The position numbers were made by a program, and so were the translations under genes. From contig NZ_CP067420.1 in NCBI RefSeq assembly GCF_016653635.2, positions 1,495,501 to 1,559,500 of the forward strand: DNA of 64,000 bases, in the 5' to 3' direction. The first letter of the stretch is position 1. Every line of letters starts with the position of its first letter. The DNA comes from Skermanella sp. TT6. GTDB taxonomy: Bacteria; Pseudomonadota; Alphaproteobacteria; Azospirillales; Azospirillaceae. Positions 39,461 through 47,635 of this stretch are shown here, in pieces. The notes beneath the pieces are model-generated. The model was given only the letters and a program-made list of their open reading frames with translations, was not told the origin of the DNA and ran no database searches.

Positions 39461-40378
39461 CTACATGTCCTTGCGCTTCACGTCGCCGACCGGCTGCGCC
39501 GCGGGCTGCGGCGGCTGCTTGGCCGCTTCGGGCGGCGGCGCGGGAGCGGGCGGCGGCGGTACGTTGCGGCCCTTCAGCTCGCGGTAGACGGTCTGCGTGA
39601 TGTTCATCAGCTGCTCACGCTCCAGCCGGCCGATCAGGGCATAGGCGATCGAGCCCTCCACCCAGTAGAACATCGACACGTCGCCCTTCTGGACGTAGCT
39701 GAAGGCGGCTTCCTGCCCGGCCTTGCTGGGCGTGCCGACGAACAGCGTCAGGCGGCGCTTGGCGTCGTTCTCGTACATGTACTGCGCGCCGGCGCCCGCT
39801 GCCGTCGGCAGCGACCTGCCGCCGATCAGGCGGTAGCCGGCGCTCGACAGATCGGGCCCGAAGATGCGCCTGCCCAGGCGTTCCGACAGCCAGCTGTCCA
39901 ACGCTCCCCGGTCCTCGCCGCCCATCTCGACGGCGAAGCGGTTGTCCGATGCGTAGAAGGTGTGGGCCTGCACCGCCTCCCGGGCGAACGACTGCAAGGT
40001 CGGCTGCTGCTCGACCGCCACCGGCTCGGCCGGCGGCCGCAGCATCCACCCGCCGGTGCCCCCGGCCAGCAGCAGGACGACGGCCGCCGCCATGCGGGCG
40101 AAGGGAGAATGGATCCAGCCGCGCCGCCGGTTGTCGTTCCCGGCCATGCGTCCGGACAGCCGGTCGTGAAGGTCCTCCATCTCCGCCGTCGCGGGCTCGC
40201 GCAGCACGCCATCGAAAAGGTCGTGGAGCTGTTCGATCTGGCTGCGATACGCATTCACCCGTTCGGCCGAGGCCGGATCCTCCGCCAGCCAAGCCTCCAC
40301 CTCGATGCGCCGCTGGGTATCCAGCAAGCCATCGACGTATGCATGAAGATCTCGATCTTCGACGGGCCGCGCCACCAT
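39461..40378 (-). CDS. Anti-sigma factor, membrane-anchored
   Basis: 305 aa. The N-terminal cytoplasmic part (DRDLHAYVDGLLDTQRRIEVEAWLAEDP, split over residues 8-36) resembles anti-sigma domains of ECF partners but lacks the HxxxCxxC zinc site. One membrane segment lies at about residues 93-113. The periplasmic domain (residues 120-280) is of unknown type, and a proline-rich tail (PPPPAPAPPPEAA) ends the protein. Its start lies 9 bp after the sigma gene stop, so they form an operon. It should hold the sigma factor at the membrane until an envelope signal frees it. Confidence 0.82.
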   Translation of the reverse strand: MVARPVEDRDLHAYVDGLLDTQRRIEVEAWLAEDPASAERVNAYRSQIEQLHDLFDGVLREPATAEMEDLHDRLSGRMAGNDNRRRGWIHSPFARMAAAVVLLLAGGTGGWMLRPPAEPVAVEQQPTLQSFAREAVQAHTFYASDNRFAVEMGGEDRGALDSWLSERLGRRIFGPDLSSAGYRLIGGRSLPTAAGAGAQYMYENDAKRRLTLFVGTPSKAGQEAAFSYVQKGDVSMFYWVEGSIAYALIGRLEREQLMNITQTVYRELKGRNVPPPPAPAPPPEAAKQPPQPAAQPVGDVKRKDM

Positions 40379-40387
40379 GTGATTGTC

Positions 40388-40897
40388 CTACTTGACCCGG
40401 CGGAGAGGCACCCCGCCCTCGTTCGCGAGCTTGATCCGCACCGCCTCGCGCGCCCTGCTGAGGCGCGACATCACGGTGCCGATCGGTATCTGCAAGACCG
40501 CGGCGACCTCGTCGTACTTCAAGCCCTCCAGGGCCACCAGCAGCAGGACCTGGCGCTGTTCCTCGGGCAAGCCGGCGAGCGCCCTGGACATGTCGCGCAG
40601 CTCGATGCTGGTCTCCTGACGGGCCGGCGTGATCAGCCGCATCTCGTAGTCCTCGACCGGTACCTCGTCCGGCCGAGAGATCTTCTGGCGAACCTGGTTC
40701 ACGTGCACATTGTGCATGATCGTGAACAACCAGGCCCGGAGGTTCGTCCCAGGCTTGAATCGGTCGGCACGCGACAGCGCGCGGGCCAGCGATTCCTGGA
40801 CCAGATCGTCCGCGTCGTTCCTGTCGCGCAGGAGAGCCCGCGCATATCGTCGAAGCGATGCGATCTGTACTTCCAGCTCAGTCCCGAATCTGCTCAC
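40388..40897 (-). CDS. ECF RNA polymerase sigma factor
   Basis: 169 aa with regions 2 and 4: LRRYARALLRDRNDADDLVQESLARAL, TNLRAWLFTIMHNVHVNQVR, LPEEQRQVLLLVALEGLKYDEVAAVL and GTVMSRLSRAREAVR. It directs RNA polymerase to a small stress regulon. It is the first gene of a two-gene unit with its anti-sigma factor. An ECF-like promoter (GGAAC-N17-GTTT) lies just upstream, which suggests autoregulation. It is not of the EcfG type, since no phyR/nepR genes are nearby. Confidence 0.92.
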   Translation of the reverse strand: MSRFGTELEVQIASLRRYARALLRDRNDADDLVQESLARALSRADRFKPGTNLRAWLFTIMHNVHVNQVRQKISRPDEVPVEDYEMRLITPARQETSIELRDMSRALAGLPEEQRQVLLLVALEGLKYDEVAAVLQIPIGTVMSRLSRAREAVRIKLANEGGVPLRRVK

Positions 40898-40928
40898 TGC
40901 TTCATCCGGTTGGTGGATAATTCAGGCG

Positions 40929-40954
40929 AAACCTTCGTTGGTCCGCAAAGTTCC
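40929..40954 (-). promoter_or_regulatory. ECF-type promoter of the sigma/anti-sigma operon
   Basis: On the minus strand GGAAC (40954-40950), 17 bp, GTTT (40932-40929), a typical ECF -35/-10 layout. It ends about 30 bp before the sigma factor start, consistent with self-activation. Confidence 0.5.
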
Positions 40955-41064
40955 GATGTCGGCGGTCCCGAAAGCGGATTCAAGCCACGAGCCGAAACTC
41001 AACCCTGCGAACACCGGAGGTCTGCCCCTTATTCCAGCGGGCGCCGATCGTTTGTCAAAAAAAT

Positions 41065-41090
41065 GACGGCGCTCCGAGAAGGGCGCCGTC
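41065..41090 (-). terminator. Intrinsic terminator of the ParD/ParE operon
   Basis: GACGGCGC and GCGCCGTC form an 8-bp stem. Read on the minus strand it is followed by ATTTTTTT, a proper T-run. It lies 36 bp beyond the toxin stop. Confidence 0.75.
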
Positions 41091-41125
41091 GGGATGGGCG
41101 GGCGGTGCTCCCGCCGGAATACGGA

Positions 41126-41456
41126 TCACATCCGCAGGCCGCCCGCCGGCGTCAGCAGGGCGGGATCCAGCCTGCGCCAGGCGATCACCCGGACGATCTC
41201 CACGGGCGAGGATTTCCGGTAGATCACGGCATGACGCTGAAGGGCGTTCCAGAAGAACACGTCATGATCCGTCAAATCACGCCTTCTATGTCCCATGCCG
41301 GCTATGTCCCATGCCCGGGTTTTCGCCGATCATTGAGAATTGTTCGTATAACTGATCGATAAGGCTGTCGGCCGCACCCCAGCCATTGATGACCTCGAGG
41401 TATGGATGGATATCGTCGAGGTCATCAAGTGCGAGCGGCGCGACGGAATAGGGCAT
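41126..41456 (-). pseudogene. ParE/RelE-family toxin, frameshifted by a 16-bp tandem duplication
   Basis: The frame starts at ATG 41456, 2 bp after the antitoxin stop, and reads MPYSVAPLALDDLDDIHPYL and on to IGENPGMGHSRHGT, then hits a stop. Removing one 16-bp copy of the duplicated CTATGTCCCATGCC segment (copies at 41286-41299 and 41302-41315) restores one frame of 104 codons. That frame continues GMGHRRRDLTDHDVFFWNAL, HAVIYRKSSPVEIVRVIAWRR and ends LLTPAGGLRM at 41126. The repaired product has the ParE signature (IYR...IVRVIAWRR). In its normal family this protein inhibits gyrase or translation. As written, only about 55 residues are made, lacking the C-terminal core, so the toxin should be inactive. 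Confidence 0.85.
41286..41315. repeat. 16-bp tandem duplication inside the toxin gene
   Basis: CTATGTCCCATGCC occurs at 41286-41299 and again at 41302-41315, period 16. The length is not a multiple of three and so shifts the toxin frame. Confidence 0.9.
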
Positions 41457-41458
41457 GT

Positions 41459-41731
41459 CTACTGTGTCTGCTTGGCCTTGCGTCGCATGGCGATGCGTTC
41501 TTCGGTCATGCGACGAGCCTCTTCACCGGGGATTGCCTCGCCGCGATCCAGCTGAGCCAATCCCTCCGCTATCCTCTGATTGAGCAAATCGATCTCACGG
41601 CAGCGCGCCTCGTCATACTTGAAGAAGAGCCTCAGCGCCTCGCGCATCACCTCGCTTGCCGACGTGTAGTGCCCGCTCGCCACGCGTTGCTCGATCTGCC
41701 GTTCCAGCTCGGGAGTAAGGGATACGTTCAT
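41459..41731 (-). CDS. ParD-like antitoxin
   Basis: 90 aa. The N-terminus MNVSLTPELERQIEQRVASGHYTSASEVMREALRLF (split over residues 1-36) is the ribbon-helix-helix domain of ParD. The C-terminal half is charged and flexible and would wrap the toxin. AGGAGGTG precedes the ATG at 41731. It represses its own operon through the palindrome just upstream. The toxin gene follows 2 bp later but is broken, leaving a solitary antitoxin that could still neutralise related toxins. Confidence 0.9.
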   Translation of the reverse strand: MNVSLTPELERQIEQRVASGHYTSASEVMREALRLFFKYDEARCREIDLLNQRIAEGLAQLDRGEAIPGEEARRMTEERIAMRRKAKQTQ

Positions 41732-41740
41732 GGGACACCT

Positions 41741-41775
41741 CCTGATAACAAGGTATAGCAAAGCTTGTTATCAGG
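41741..41775. promoter_or_regulatory. Operator of the ParD/ParE operon
   Basis: A perfect 12-bp inverted repeat, CCTGATAACAAG (41741-41752) and CTTGTTATCAGG (41764-41775), with an 11-bp centre. It overlaps the antitoxin ribosome binding site region and is the expected binding site of the RHH antitoxin. Confidence 0.8.
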
Positions 41776-41849
41776 ACAACGGCCCATGCCCCCTCGCATG
41801 CAGATGCCGCCTGACATGCGGGCGGCGCCGATCGATCTGCGGAATCGCT

Positions 41850-43757
41850 CTACACCATCCCGGCCTTGGCATAACCGATGCCCTGCAGCGCCTCGGCGAT
41901 CTCGGTCAGGATCAGCGGATCGTCGATGGTTGCCGGCATCTTGTACGACTCGCTGTCGGCGATCTTCTGCATGGTGCCGCGCAGGATCTTGCCGGAGCGT
42001 GTCTTGGGCAGGCGGTCCACCACGATGGCGAGCTTGAACGCCGCGACCGGGCCGATCTCGTCGCGGACGAGCTGCACCACCTCCTTGACGATGTCGGCAT
42101 GGGGGCGGTCGACGCCGTTCTTCAGCACGATGAAGCCCAGCGGAACCTGCCCCTTCAGCTCGTCGGCCACGCCGATCACCGCGCACTCCGCCACGTCCTT
42201 GTGGGAGGCCAGGACCTCCTCCATCCCGCCGGTGGACAGGCGGTGGCCGGCGACGTTGATGATGTCGTCGGTGCGGGCCATGATGTAGACGTAGCCGTCG
42301 TCGTCGATGAACCCGGCGTCGCCGGTCTGGTAATATCCCGGGTAGTCCGTCATGTAGGATTTCACGAAGCGCTGGTCGGCATTCCACAGCGTCATCAGCG
42401 TGCCGGGAGGCAGCGGCAGCTTGACGGAGATGGCGCCGATGTCGCCCCGCTTGACCTCGTTGTTCGAGACGTCCAGGCAGCGTACGTCCCAGCCCGGCAG
42501 CGGCTTGGTCGCCGAGCCGTACTTGATCTTGAACCGCTCGATGCCCATCGGGTTGCCGGCGATGCACCAGCCGGTCTCGGTCTGCCACCAGTGGTCGATC
42601 ACCGGGACCTTCAGGTGGTCCTCCGCCCAGTGCAGCGTGTCGGGGTCCGACCGCTCGCCGGCCAGGAACAGGGTGCGCAGGCTCGACAGGTCGTACTTCC
42701 CGATCAGCTCGGCGTTCGGGTCCTCGCGCTTGATCGCGCGGAAGGCGGTCGGCGCGGTGAACAGGGCCGTGACCTTGTGCTGCTGGATCACGCGCCAGAA
42801 GGTACCGGCGTCGGGCGTGCCGACCGGCTTGCCCTCGAACACGATCGTGGTGCAGCCGTGCAGCAGCGGGGCGTAGCAGATATAGGAGTGCCCGACCACC
42901 CAGCCGACGTCGGAGGCGGCCCAGAACACCTCTCCCGGCTTGATGTCGTACATGTTGGTCATGGTCCATTTCAGCGCCACGGCATGGCCGCCGTTGTCGC
43001 GGACCACGCCCTTGGGCTGGCCGGTGGTGCCGGACGTGTACAGGATGTAGAGCGGGTCGGTAGCCGCCACCGGCACGCATTCCGCCGGCTCCGCCACCGC
43101 AACGGCCTCGGCCCAGTCCACGTCGCGCGGCGCCTTCAGCTCGGCCGTCGCCTGGGGGCGCTGGAACACGACCACATGGTCGGGCTTGTGGTCCGACTGG
43201 TCGATCGCGGCGTCCAGCATCGGCTTGTAGGCCAGCACCTTCTTGCCCTCGATGCCGCACGACGCGGTGACGATGGCCTTGGGCTTGGCATCGTTGATGC
43301 GGGTCGCCAGCTCGTGCGGGGCGAACCCGCCGAACACCACGGAGTGGATGGCGCCCAGCCGGGCGCAGGCGAGCATCGCCACGACGGCCTGCGGGATCAT
43401 CGGCATGTACAGGATCACCCGGTCGCCCTTGGCGACGCCCAGGCCGCGCAGCGCGCCGGCGAAGCGCGCGGTCAGGTCCTGCAACTCGGCGTAGGTGATG
43501 CTCTGGACCGTGTCGGTGACGGGGCTGTCATAGATGATCGCCGCCTGTTCGCCGCGCCCGGCCGCCACGTGGCGGTCGACGGCGTTGTGGCAGGTGTTCA
43601 GCACCCCGCCGGTGAACCAGCGGTAGAAGGGCGGGTTGGAACTGTCGAGAACGCTGTCCCACGGCTTGATCCAATCGATGTCGCGGGCGGCATCGCCCCA
43701 GAAGCCTGCGGGATCGGTGATCGAGCGGGTGTGAAGCTCAGCATAACGACCGGTCAT
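41850..43757 (-). CDS. prpE: Propionyl-CoA synthetase
   Basis: 635 aa adenylate-forming enzyme that activates propionate (and some acetate) to the CoA ester. Motifs: LYILYTSGTTGQPKGVVRDNGG, SDVGWVVGHSYICYAPLL, HWWQTETGW, YYQTGDAG, and the C-terminal catalytic lysine in TRSGKILRGT. The sequence is closer to PrpE than to Acs, shown by VVRDNGGHAVALKWTM. It is a single gene downstream of the toxin-antitoxin remnant. Other methylcitrate-cycle or propionyl-CoA carboxylase genes are not in the window. Confidence 0.92.
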   Translation of the reverse strand: MTGRYAELHTRSITDPAGFWGDAARDIDWIKPWDSVLDSSNPPFYRWFTGGVLNTCHNAVDRHVAAGRGEQAAIIYDSPVTDTVQSITYAELQDLTARFAGALRGLGVAKGDRVILYMPMIPQAVVAMLACARLGAIHSVVFGGFAPHELATRINDAKPKAIVTASCGIEGKKVLAYKPMLDAAIDQSDHKPDHVVVFQRPQATAELKAPRDVDWAEAVAVAEPAECVPVAATDPLYILYTSGTTGQPKGVVRDNGGHAVALKWTMTNMYDIKPGEVFWAASDVGWVVGHSYICYAPLLHGCTTIVFEGKPVGTPDAGTFWRVIQQHKVTALFTAPTAFRAIKREDPNAELIGKYDLSSLRTLFLAGERSDPDTLHWAEDHLKVPVIDHWWQTETGWCIAGNPMGIERFKIKYGSATKPLPGWDVRCLDVSNNEVKRGDIGAISVKLPLPPGTLMTLWNADQRFVKSYMTDYPGYYQTGDAGFIDDDGYVYIMARTDDIINVAGHRLSTGGMEEVLASHKDVAECAVIGVADELKGQVPLGFIVLKNGVDRPHADIVKEVVQLVRDEIGPVAAFKLAIVVDRLPKTRSGKILRGTMQKIADSESYKMPATIDDPLILTEIAEALQGIGYAKAGMV

Positions 43758-43912
43758 GGAACGCCTTCTTCTTGATTGGAGCGGTGTGTCGATTCCTCGC
43801 GTCCTGGAAACATTCCGGCGACGCGGGCGAATATTGCGTCAGGCCGCGCGCGTTTTGCACAGGTGTTTCCGGTTTCCGGCCGCATGCGACATTTTGAGCC
43901 TCCGAACCGGTC

Positions 43913-45019
43913 CTACCAATGCGGCCAGGCTGCCAGACGGTCAGTCCATTCCCGTGCCCGGGCGTCCCAGGTCGCCGTCGCATTGACGAAGCGCACCTGC
44001 TCCCATAGCCGGGCGATCCCGGCGGGCGACCGGACCGAGGCCATGACCAGGTCGAGGGCGCACAGATACCGCCCGGGGAAGCTGCTCCAATCCTCGCCGG
44101 GATCCACCAGCAGCGCATGGCCGGCCGTCGTTTCCGCCAAGCCGCCCAGGTCGCTGGCGACCACGGCGCAACCGGCCGCCATGGCCTCCATCACCGCGAT
44201 GCAGCTGGTCTCCGGGAAGGTGCAGGGATAGGCCAGGATGGGGACCGGGCGCAGCGCGCGCGCCAGCCGGGGCTGGGGAAGGGACCCGACATGCTCGATT
44301 CCCGGCGTGGACCGGCAGCGCTCGTACAGGCCCGCGAACTGGCTGTCCGCCGGACCCGTGGGGTAGGGTCCCATGTCGGAGAAGACGCGCAGGCGCGCCG
44401 GCCGGGCGATCAGGGGAAACATGCCGGCCAGAAGCTCGAGCCCGCGGAACGGGGTCGAGGTGTAGGCGAGATCCATCGGTCCGTCCCCGGCCTTCGCCGC
44501 CGCCAGGTCCCGGGCGTCCTCGAACAGGTCCTGGAAGGGCGGGGAGACGGCGTTGCGCAGCACGGTGCTCCGTCCGGGTTCGAGCCCGAAGCTCGCGGCG
44601 TAGCAGGCCCGCTGCCACTCGCCGACCAGCACCACGCCGTCCCAGCCCCGCCGCTCCGCCGGATCCTTCAGGCAGGCCACGGCCGGCTGGTCGTCGGCAT
44701 GGCCGGTCCACAGGAACGCGCGCGTGCCCGGGGCCACCAGCGTCCGGACGGGGCCGGCCTGCGCCGTCAGCGACACGACGGCGTCCCAGCTCCCCCGCCT
44801 GAGGGCGTCACGGTCGCCCCGGTCGTCCAGCGCCAGGCAGGCGACCCCGCGCCGCCGGCCCGGCCGGCCGGTGCGGGTGGCCAGCGCCACCTCGTGCCCC
44901 CGCTTCGCCAGGGCCGCCGCCAGGTGGCAGGCGGCCGACTGCATGCCGCCCAGGGGGCGTTCGTACGGCGTGTCGGCGTCGTAGTCCCACGGCATCAGGT
45001 CGACGAAGCACAGCCGCAT
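43913..45019 (-). CDS. Glycosyltransferase, GT-B fold (GT4-like)
   Basis: 368 aa. The N-terminal GGMQSAACHLAAALAKRGHEVALATRTG is the acceptor-side start of GT4 enzymes. The C-terminal nucleotide-sugar domain holds the EX7E motif in FPETSCIAVMEAMAAGCAVV. It is cytoplasmic with no membrane segments. The formyltransferase gene ends 7 bp before it on the same strand, so the two form an operon. Donor and acceptor are unknown and there is no wider polysaccharide cluster here. Confidence 0.82.
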   Translation of the reverse strand: MRLCFVDLMPWDYDADTPYERPLGGMQSAACHLAAALAKRGHEVALATRTGRPGRRRGVACLALDDRGDRDALRRGSWDAVVSLTAQAGPVRTLVAPGTRAFLWTGHADDQPAVACLKDPAERRGWDGVVLVGEWQRACYAASFGLEPGRSTVLRNAVSPPFQDLFEDARDLAAAKAGDGPMDLAYTSTPFRGLELLAGMFPLIARPARLRVFSDMGPYPTGPADSQFAGLYERCRSTPGIEHVGSLPQPRLARALRPVPILAYPCTFPETSCIAVMEAMAAGCAVVASDLGGLAETTAGHALLVDPGEDWSSFPGRYLCALDLVMASVRSPAGIARLWEQVRFVNATATWDARAREWTDRLAAWPHW

Positions 45020-45025
45020 CCGGGA

Positions 45026-45682
45026 TCAAGCCTCCTGCTCCAGCAGGAAGCGGCGGCCGTGCAGGGTGACCGTGATCCGCGTCTCGGGATCCTCCCCGAA
45101 CGCCTTCAGCCGGCGCTCGAACTCAACCGCGTCGATGTCGGCCGGCAGGTCGGTCATGCGGTCGTAGTCGGAGCGACGGGTCTTCCGGCCGGACCACCGG
45201 ACGTCCAGCACCTTCATCGGCCGGGACGACAGCGCCATGATCGGCGCCTGCCGGGCGAACAGCCGAAGCGTCGCCTGAAAAGCCAGGTCGGCCAGCCCCA
45301 TCTGGCCGGTCCCCGGCGGCACGTCGAACCATTCGACCCCGACGATCGGCCCCTCGTCCACCCGCGGCGCCATGACGTGGGAGGTGGCGCCGAACCGGGT
45401 GGCGCCGTCGTAGACGGCGAAGCTCTCGGGGCTGCGGCCCGGATATGTGGGCGGCCCGGGATGGAAGTTGAAGGCCGGCCGGCCCAGCCGGTCCAGCAGG
45501 TGACGGGGCACGATCACGGCGGTGCAGAAGGCGATCAGCACCCGGCCCGGCAGGCATTCGCGTTCCAGGTCCTCGCGGTCGGTGACGTGGAGGATCGGCA
45601 GCGTGTCGCTGTAGCCCCGGAGATAGTCGATCAGGTAGGGCGCTTCGCGGTGCCCGGTGAGGAGGATGAGGACGCTTGCCAT
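45026..45682 (-). CDS. Formyltransferase family protein
   Basis: 218 aa. The Asn-His-Asp catalytic set of 10-formyltetrahydrofolate-dependent formyltransferases is visible in FNFHPGPPTYPGRSPESFA and DEGPIVGVEWFDVP. It lacks the C-terminal domain of methionyl-tRNA formyltransferase, so sugar or amino-sugar N-formylation is more likely. I use ATG 45682 (MASVLILLTGHREAPYL); a longer in-frame start at 45784 is unsupported. It is the first gene of a pair with the glycosyltransferase and is divergent from the acyl-CoA synthetase gene. Confidence 0.78.
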   Translation of the reverse strand: MASVLILLTGHREAPYLIDYLRGYSDTLPILHVTDREDLERECLPGRVLIAFCTAVIVPRHLLDRLGRPAFNFHPGPPTYPGRSPESFAVYDGATRFGATSHVMAPRVDEGPIVGVEWFDVPPGTGQMGLADLAFQATLRLFARQAPIMALSSRPMKVLDVRWSGRKTRRSDYDRMTDLPADIDAVEFERRLKAFGEDPETRITVTLHGRRFLLEQEA

Positions 45683-45854
45683 TCCGGGGTCGGATGTCCG
45701 TGATCGGGGTAAGGTGTCGGGAGGACGGATATCGGGAGGCGAAGTGTCGCGGGATGCGCGCACCGGAGCATTCCATACCGGCACCGGGACGGGCTATGCT
45801 GCCGGGACAAGAATGCCCGTCAAGGGCGCCCACCGCAATCCCGGGACCAAACGG

Positions 45855-47531
45855 ATGACTCAGCACCGCAATCCTTTCGAGATTGAACTGGACAAGAACG
45901 AGGCGAACTACGTTCCGCTGTCCCCCCTGTCGTTCATCCGCCGCACCGCTTCGGTCTACCCGAACCGCACCGCGGTCATCCACGGCGCCGTGCGCCGGAC
46001 CTGGGCCGAGAGCTACGAGCGCTGCGTCAGGCTGGCCTCGGCCCTGTCGAAGCGCGGCGTCGGCCTCGGCACCACCGTGGCGGTGATGGCGCCCAACATT
46101 CCCGAGGTGTTCGAGGCGCATTTCGGCGTCCCCATGGCCGGCGGCGTGCTGAACGCGCTGAACATCCGCCTGGACGCGGAGGCGATCGCCTTCCAGCTCC
46201 AGCACGGGGAGGCCAAGGTGCTGATCACCGACCGGGAATTCTCCGGGGTGATCAACAAGGCCGTCCACATGATCGATCCCCGGCACCGGCCGATCGTGAT
46301 CGACATCGACGACCCGCTGGCCAAGGGCGGCGACCTGATCGGCGAGCAGACCTACGAGCAGTTCCTGGAGACGGGCGATCCCGCCTTCCAGTGGGAGATG
46401 CCCGGCGACGAGTGGCAGGCCATCGCGCTGAACTACACCTCGGGCACCACGGGCAACCCCAAGGGCGTCGTCTACCATCACCGCGGCGCCTATCTCAACG
46501 CGATGGGCAACTCCGTCACCTGGGCGATGCCGCACCATCCCGTGTACCTGTGGACGCTGCCGATGTTCCACTGCAACGGCTGGTGTTTCCCCTGGACCAT
46601 CACCGCCATGGCCGGGACCCATGTCTGCCTGCGCGCCGTGACCGCCAAGGGCATGTACGACGCCATCGCCGACCACGGCGTCACCCACATGTGCGGGGCC
46701 CCGATCGTGATGGGCCTGCTGGTCAACGCGCCCGACGACCAGCGGCGCGAGATCCCAGCCGGGATCCGCATGATGACCGCCGGCGCCGCTCCGCCCGCCG
46801 CGGTGATCGAGAAGATCGAGCGGATGGGCTTCGCCATCACCCATGTCTACGGCCTGACCGAGGTCTACGGCCCCGACGTGGTCTGCGCCTGGCACGAGGA
46901 ATGGGACGCCCTGCCGATCGAGCAGCGCGCCGTCTTCAAGGCCCGCCAGGGCGTGACCTACGTCGTCCAGGAAGGGCTGATGGTGGCCGACGCCACGACG
47001 CTGGAACCCGTGCCGGCCGACGGCAAGACCATCGGTGAGGTGTTCATGCGCGGCAACGTGGTGATGAAGGGCTACCTGAAGAACCCGGTCGCCACGCGGG
47101 AGGCGTTCGAGGGCGGCTGGTTCCACACCGGCGACCTGGGCGTGATGCACGAGAACGGCTACATCGAGCTGAAGGACCGGTCCAAGGACATCATCATCTC
47201 GGGCGGCGAGAACATCTCGACCATCGAGGTGGAGGCGGTGCTCTACCGCCACCCGGCCGTGCTCGACGCCGCCGTGGTCGCCCGGCCGGACGAGCGCTGG
47301 GGCGAGACGCCCTGCGCCTTCGTGACCCTGAAGGACGGCGCCGAGGTCACCGAGGCGGAGATCATCGCCTTCTGCCGCGAGCACCTGGCCCACTTCAAGA
47401 GCCCGCGCACCGTGGTCTTCACCAACCTGCCGAAGACCTCCACCGGCAAGATCCAGAAGTTCGTGCTGCGCGACATGGCGAAGCAATTGAATCAGGAAAC
47501 CGCCGCGGCGGGCAAGCCGGCCGTCGGCTGA
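45855..47531 (+). CDS. Acyl-CoA synthetase (medium/long-chain, AMP-forming)
   Basis: 558 aa. NYTSGTTGNPKGVVYHHRGAY, the HCNGWCFPWT block, YGLTEVYGP, GWFHTGDLGVMHENGY and the catalytic lysine in KTSTGKIQKF define an AMP-forming ligase. The HCNGW and MCGAPIVMG segments are shared with the subgroup that contains DmdB-like methylmercaptopropionyl-CoA ligases and medium-chain enzymes. The substrate is therefore uncertain. The start at 45855 gives the family N-terminus (NPFEIELDKNEANYVPLSP). It stands alone. Confidence 0.88.
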   Translation: MTQHRNPFEIELDKNEANYVPLSPLSFIRRTASVYPNRTAVIHGAVRRTWAESYERCVRLASALSKRGVGLGTTVAVMAPNIPEVFEAHFGVPMAGGVLNALNIRLDAEAIAFQLQHGEAKVLITDREFSGVINKAVHMIDPRHRPIVIDIDDPLAKGGDLIGEQTYEQFLETGDPAFQWEMPGDEWQAIALNYTSGTTGNPKGVVYHHRGAYLNAMGNSVTWAMPHHPVYLWTLPMFHCNGWCFPWTITAMAGTHVCLRAVTAKGMYDAIADHGVTHMCGAPIVMGLLVNAPDDQRREIPAGIRMMTAGAAPPAAVIEKIERMGFAITHVYGLTEVYGPDVVCAWHEEWDALPIEQRAVFKARQGVTYVVQEGLMVADATTLEPVPADGKTIGEVFMRGNVVMKGYLKNPVATREAFEGGWFHTGDLGVMHENGYIELKDRSKDIIISGGENISTIEVEAVLYRHPAVLDAAVVARPDERWGETPCAFVTLKDGAEVTEAEIIAFCREHLAHFKSPRTVVFTNLPKTSTGKIQKFVLRDMAKQLNQETAAAGKPAVG

Positions 47532-47635
47532 GCGCGCCCGCCGACCCCGCCCGCCCAGCCCGATTGATCGATTTCGAAACGAAAGCCGTCCGCGCCCGTT
47601 GACTCGTGACCTGTTGGTTTGGTCGAGGTGGCACT

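Noticed and set aside
40929-40954. General stress (EcfG) promoter
   Set aside because: GGAAC with GTTT at 17 bp resembles EcfG sites, but it sits directly before an ECF sigma gene with its own membrane anti-sigma factor; autoregulation is simpler.
37271-41362. A very long open frame on the plus strand (1363 codons), and similar long antisense frames at 5433-8765, 20581-24420 and 27371-29965
   Set aside because: These run antisense to well-supported genes (metY, the histidine kinase, AsmA, the ABC exporter), have no domain signatures and an Arg/Gly/Asp/His-biased composition. They arise because very GC-rich codon usage makes antisense stops rare.
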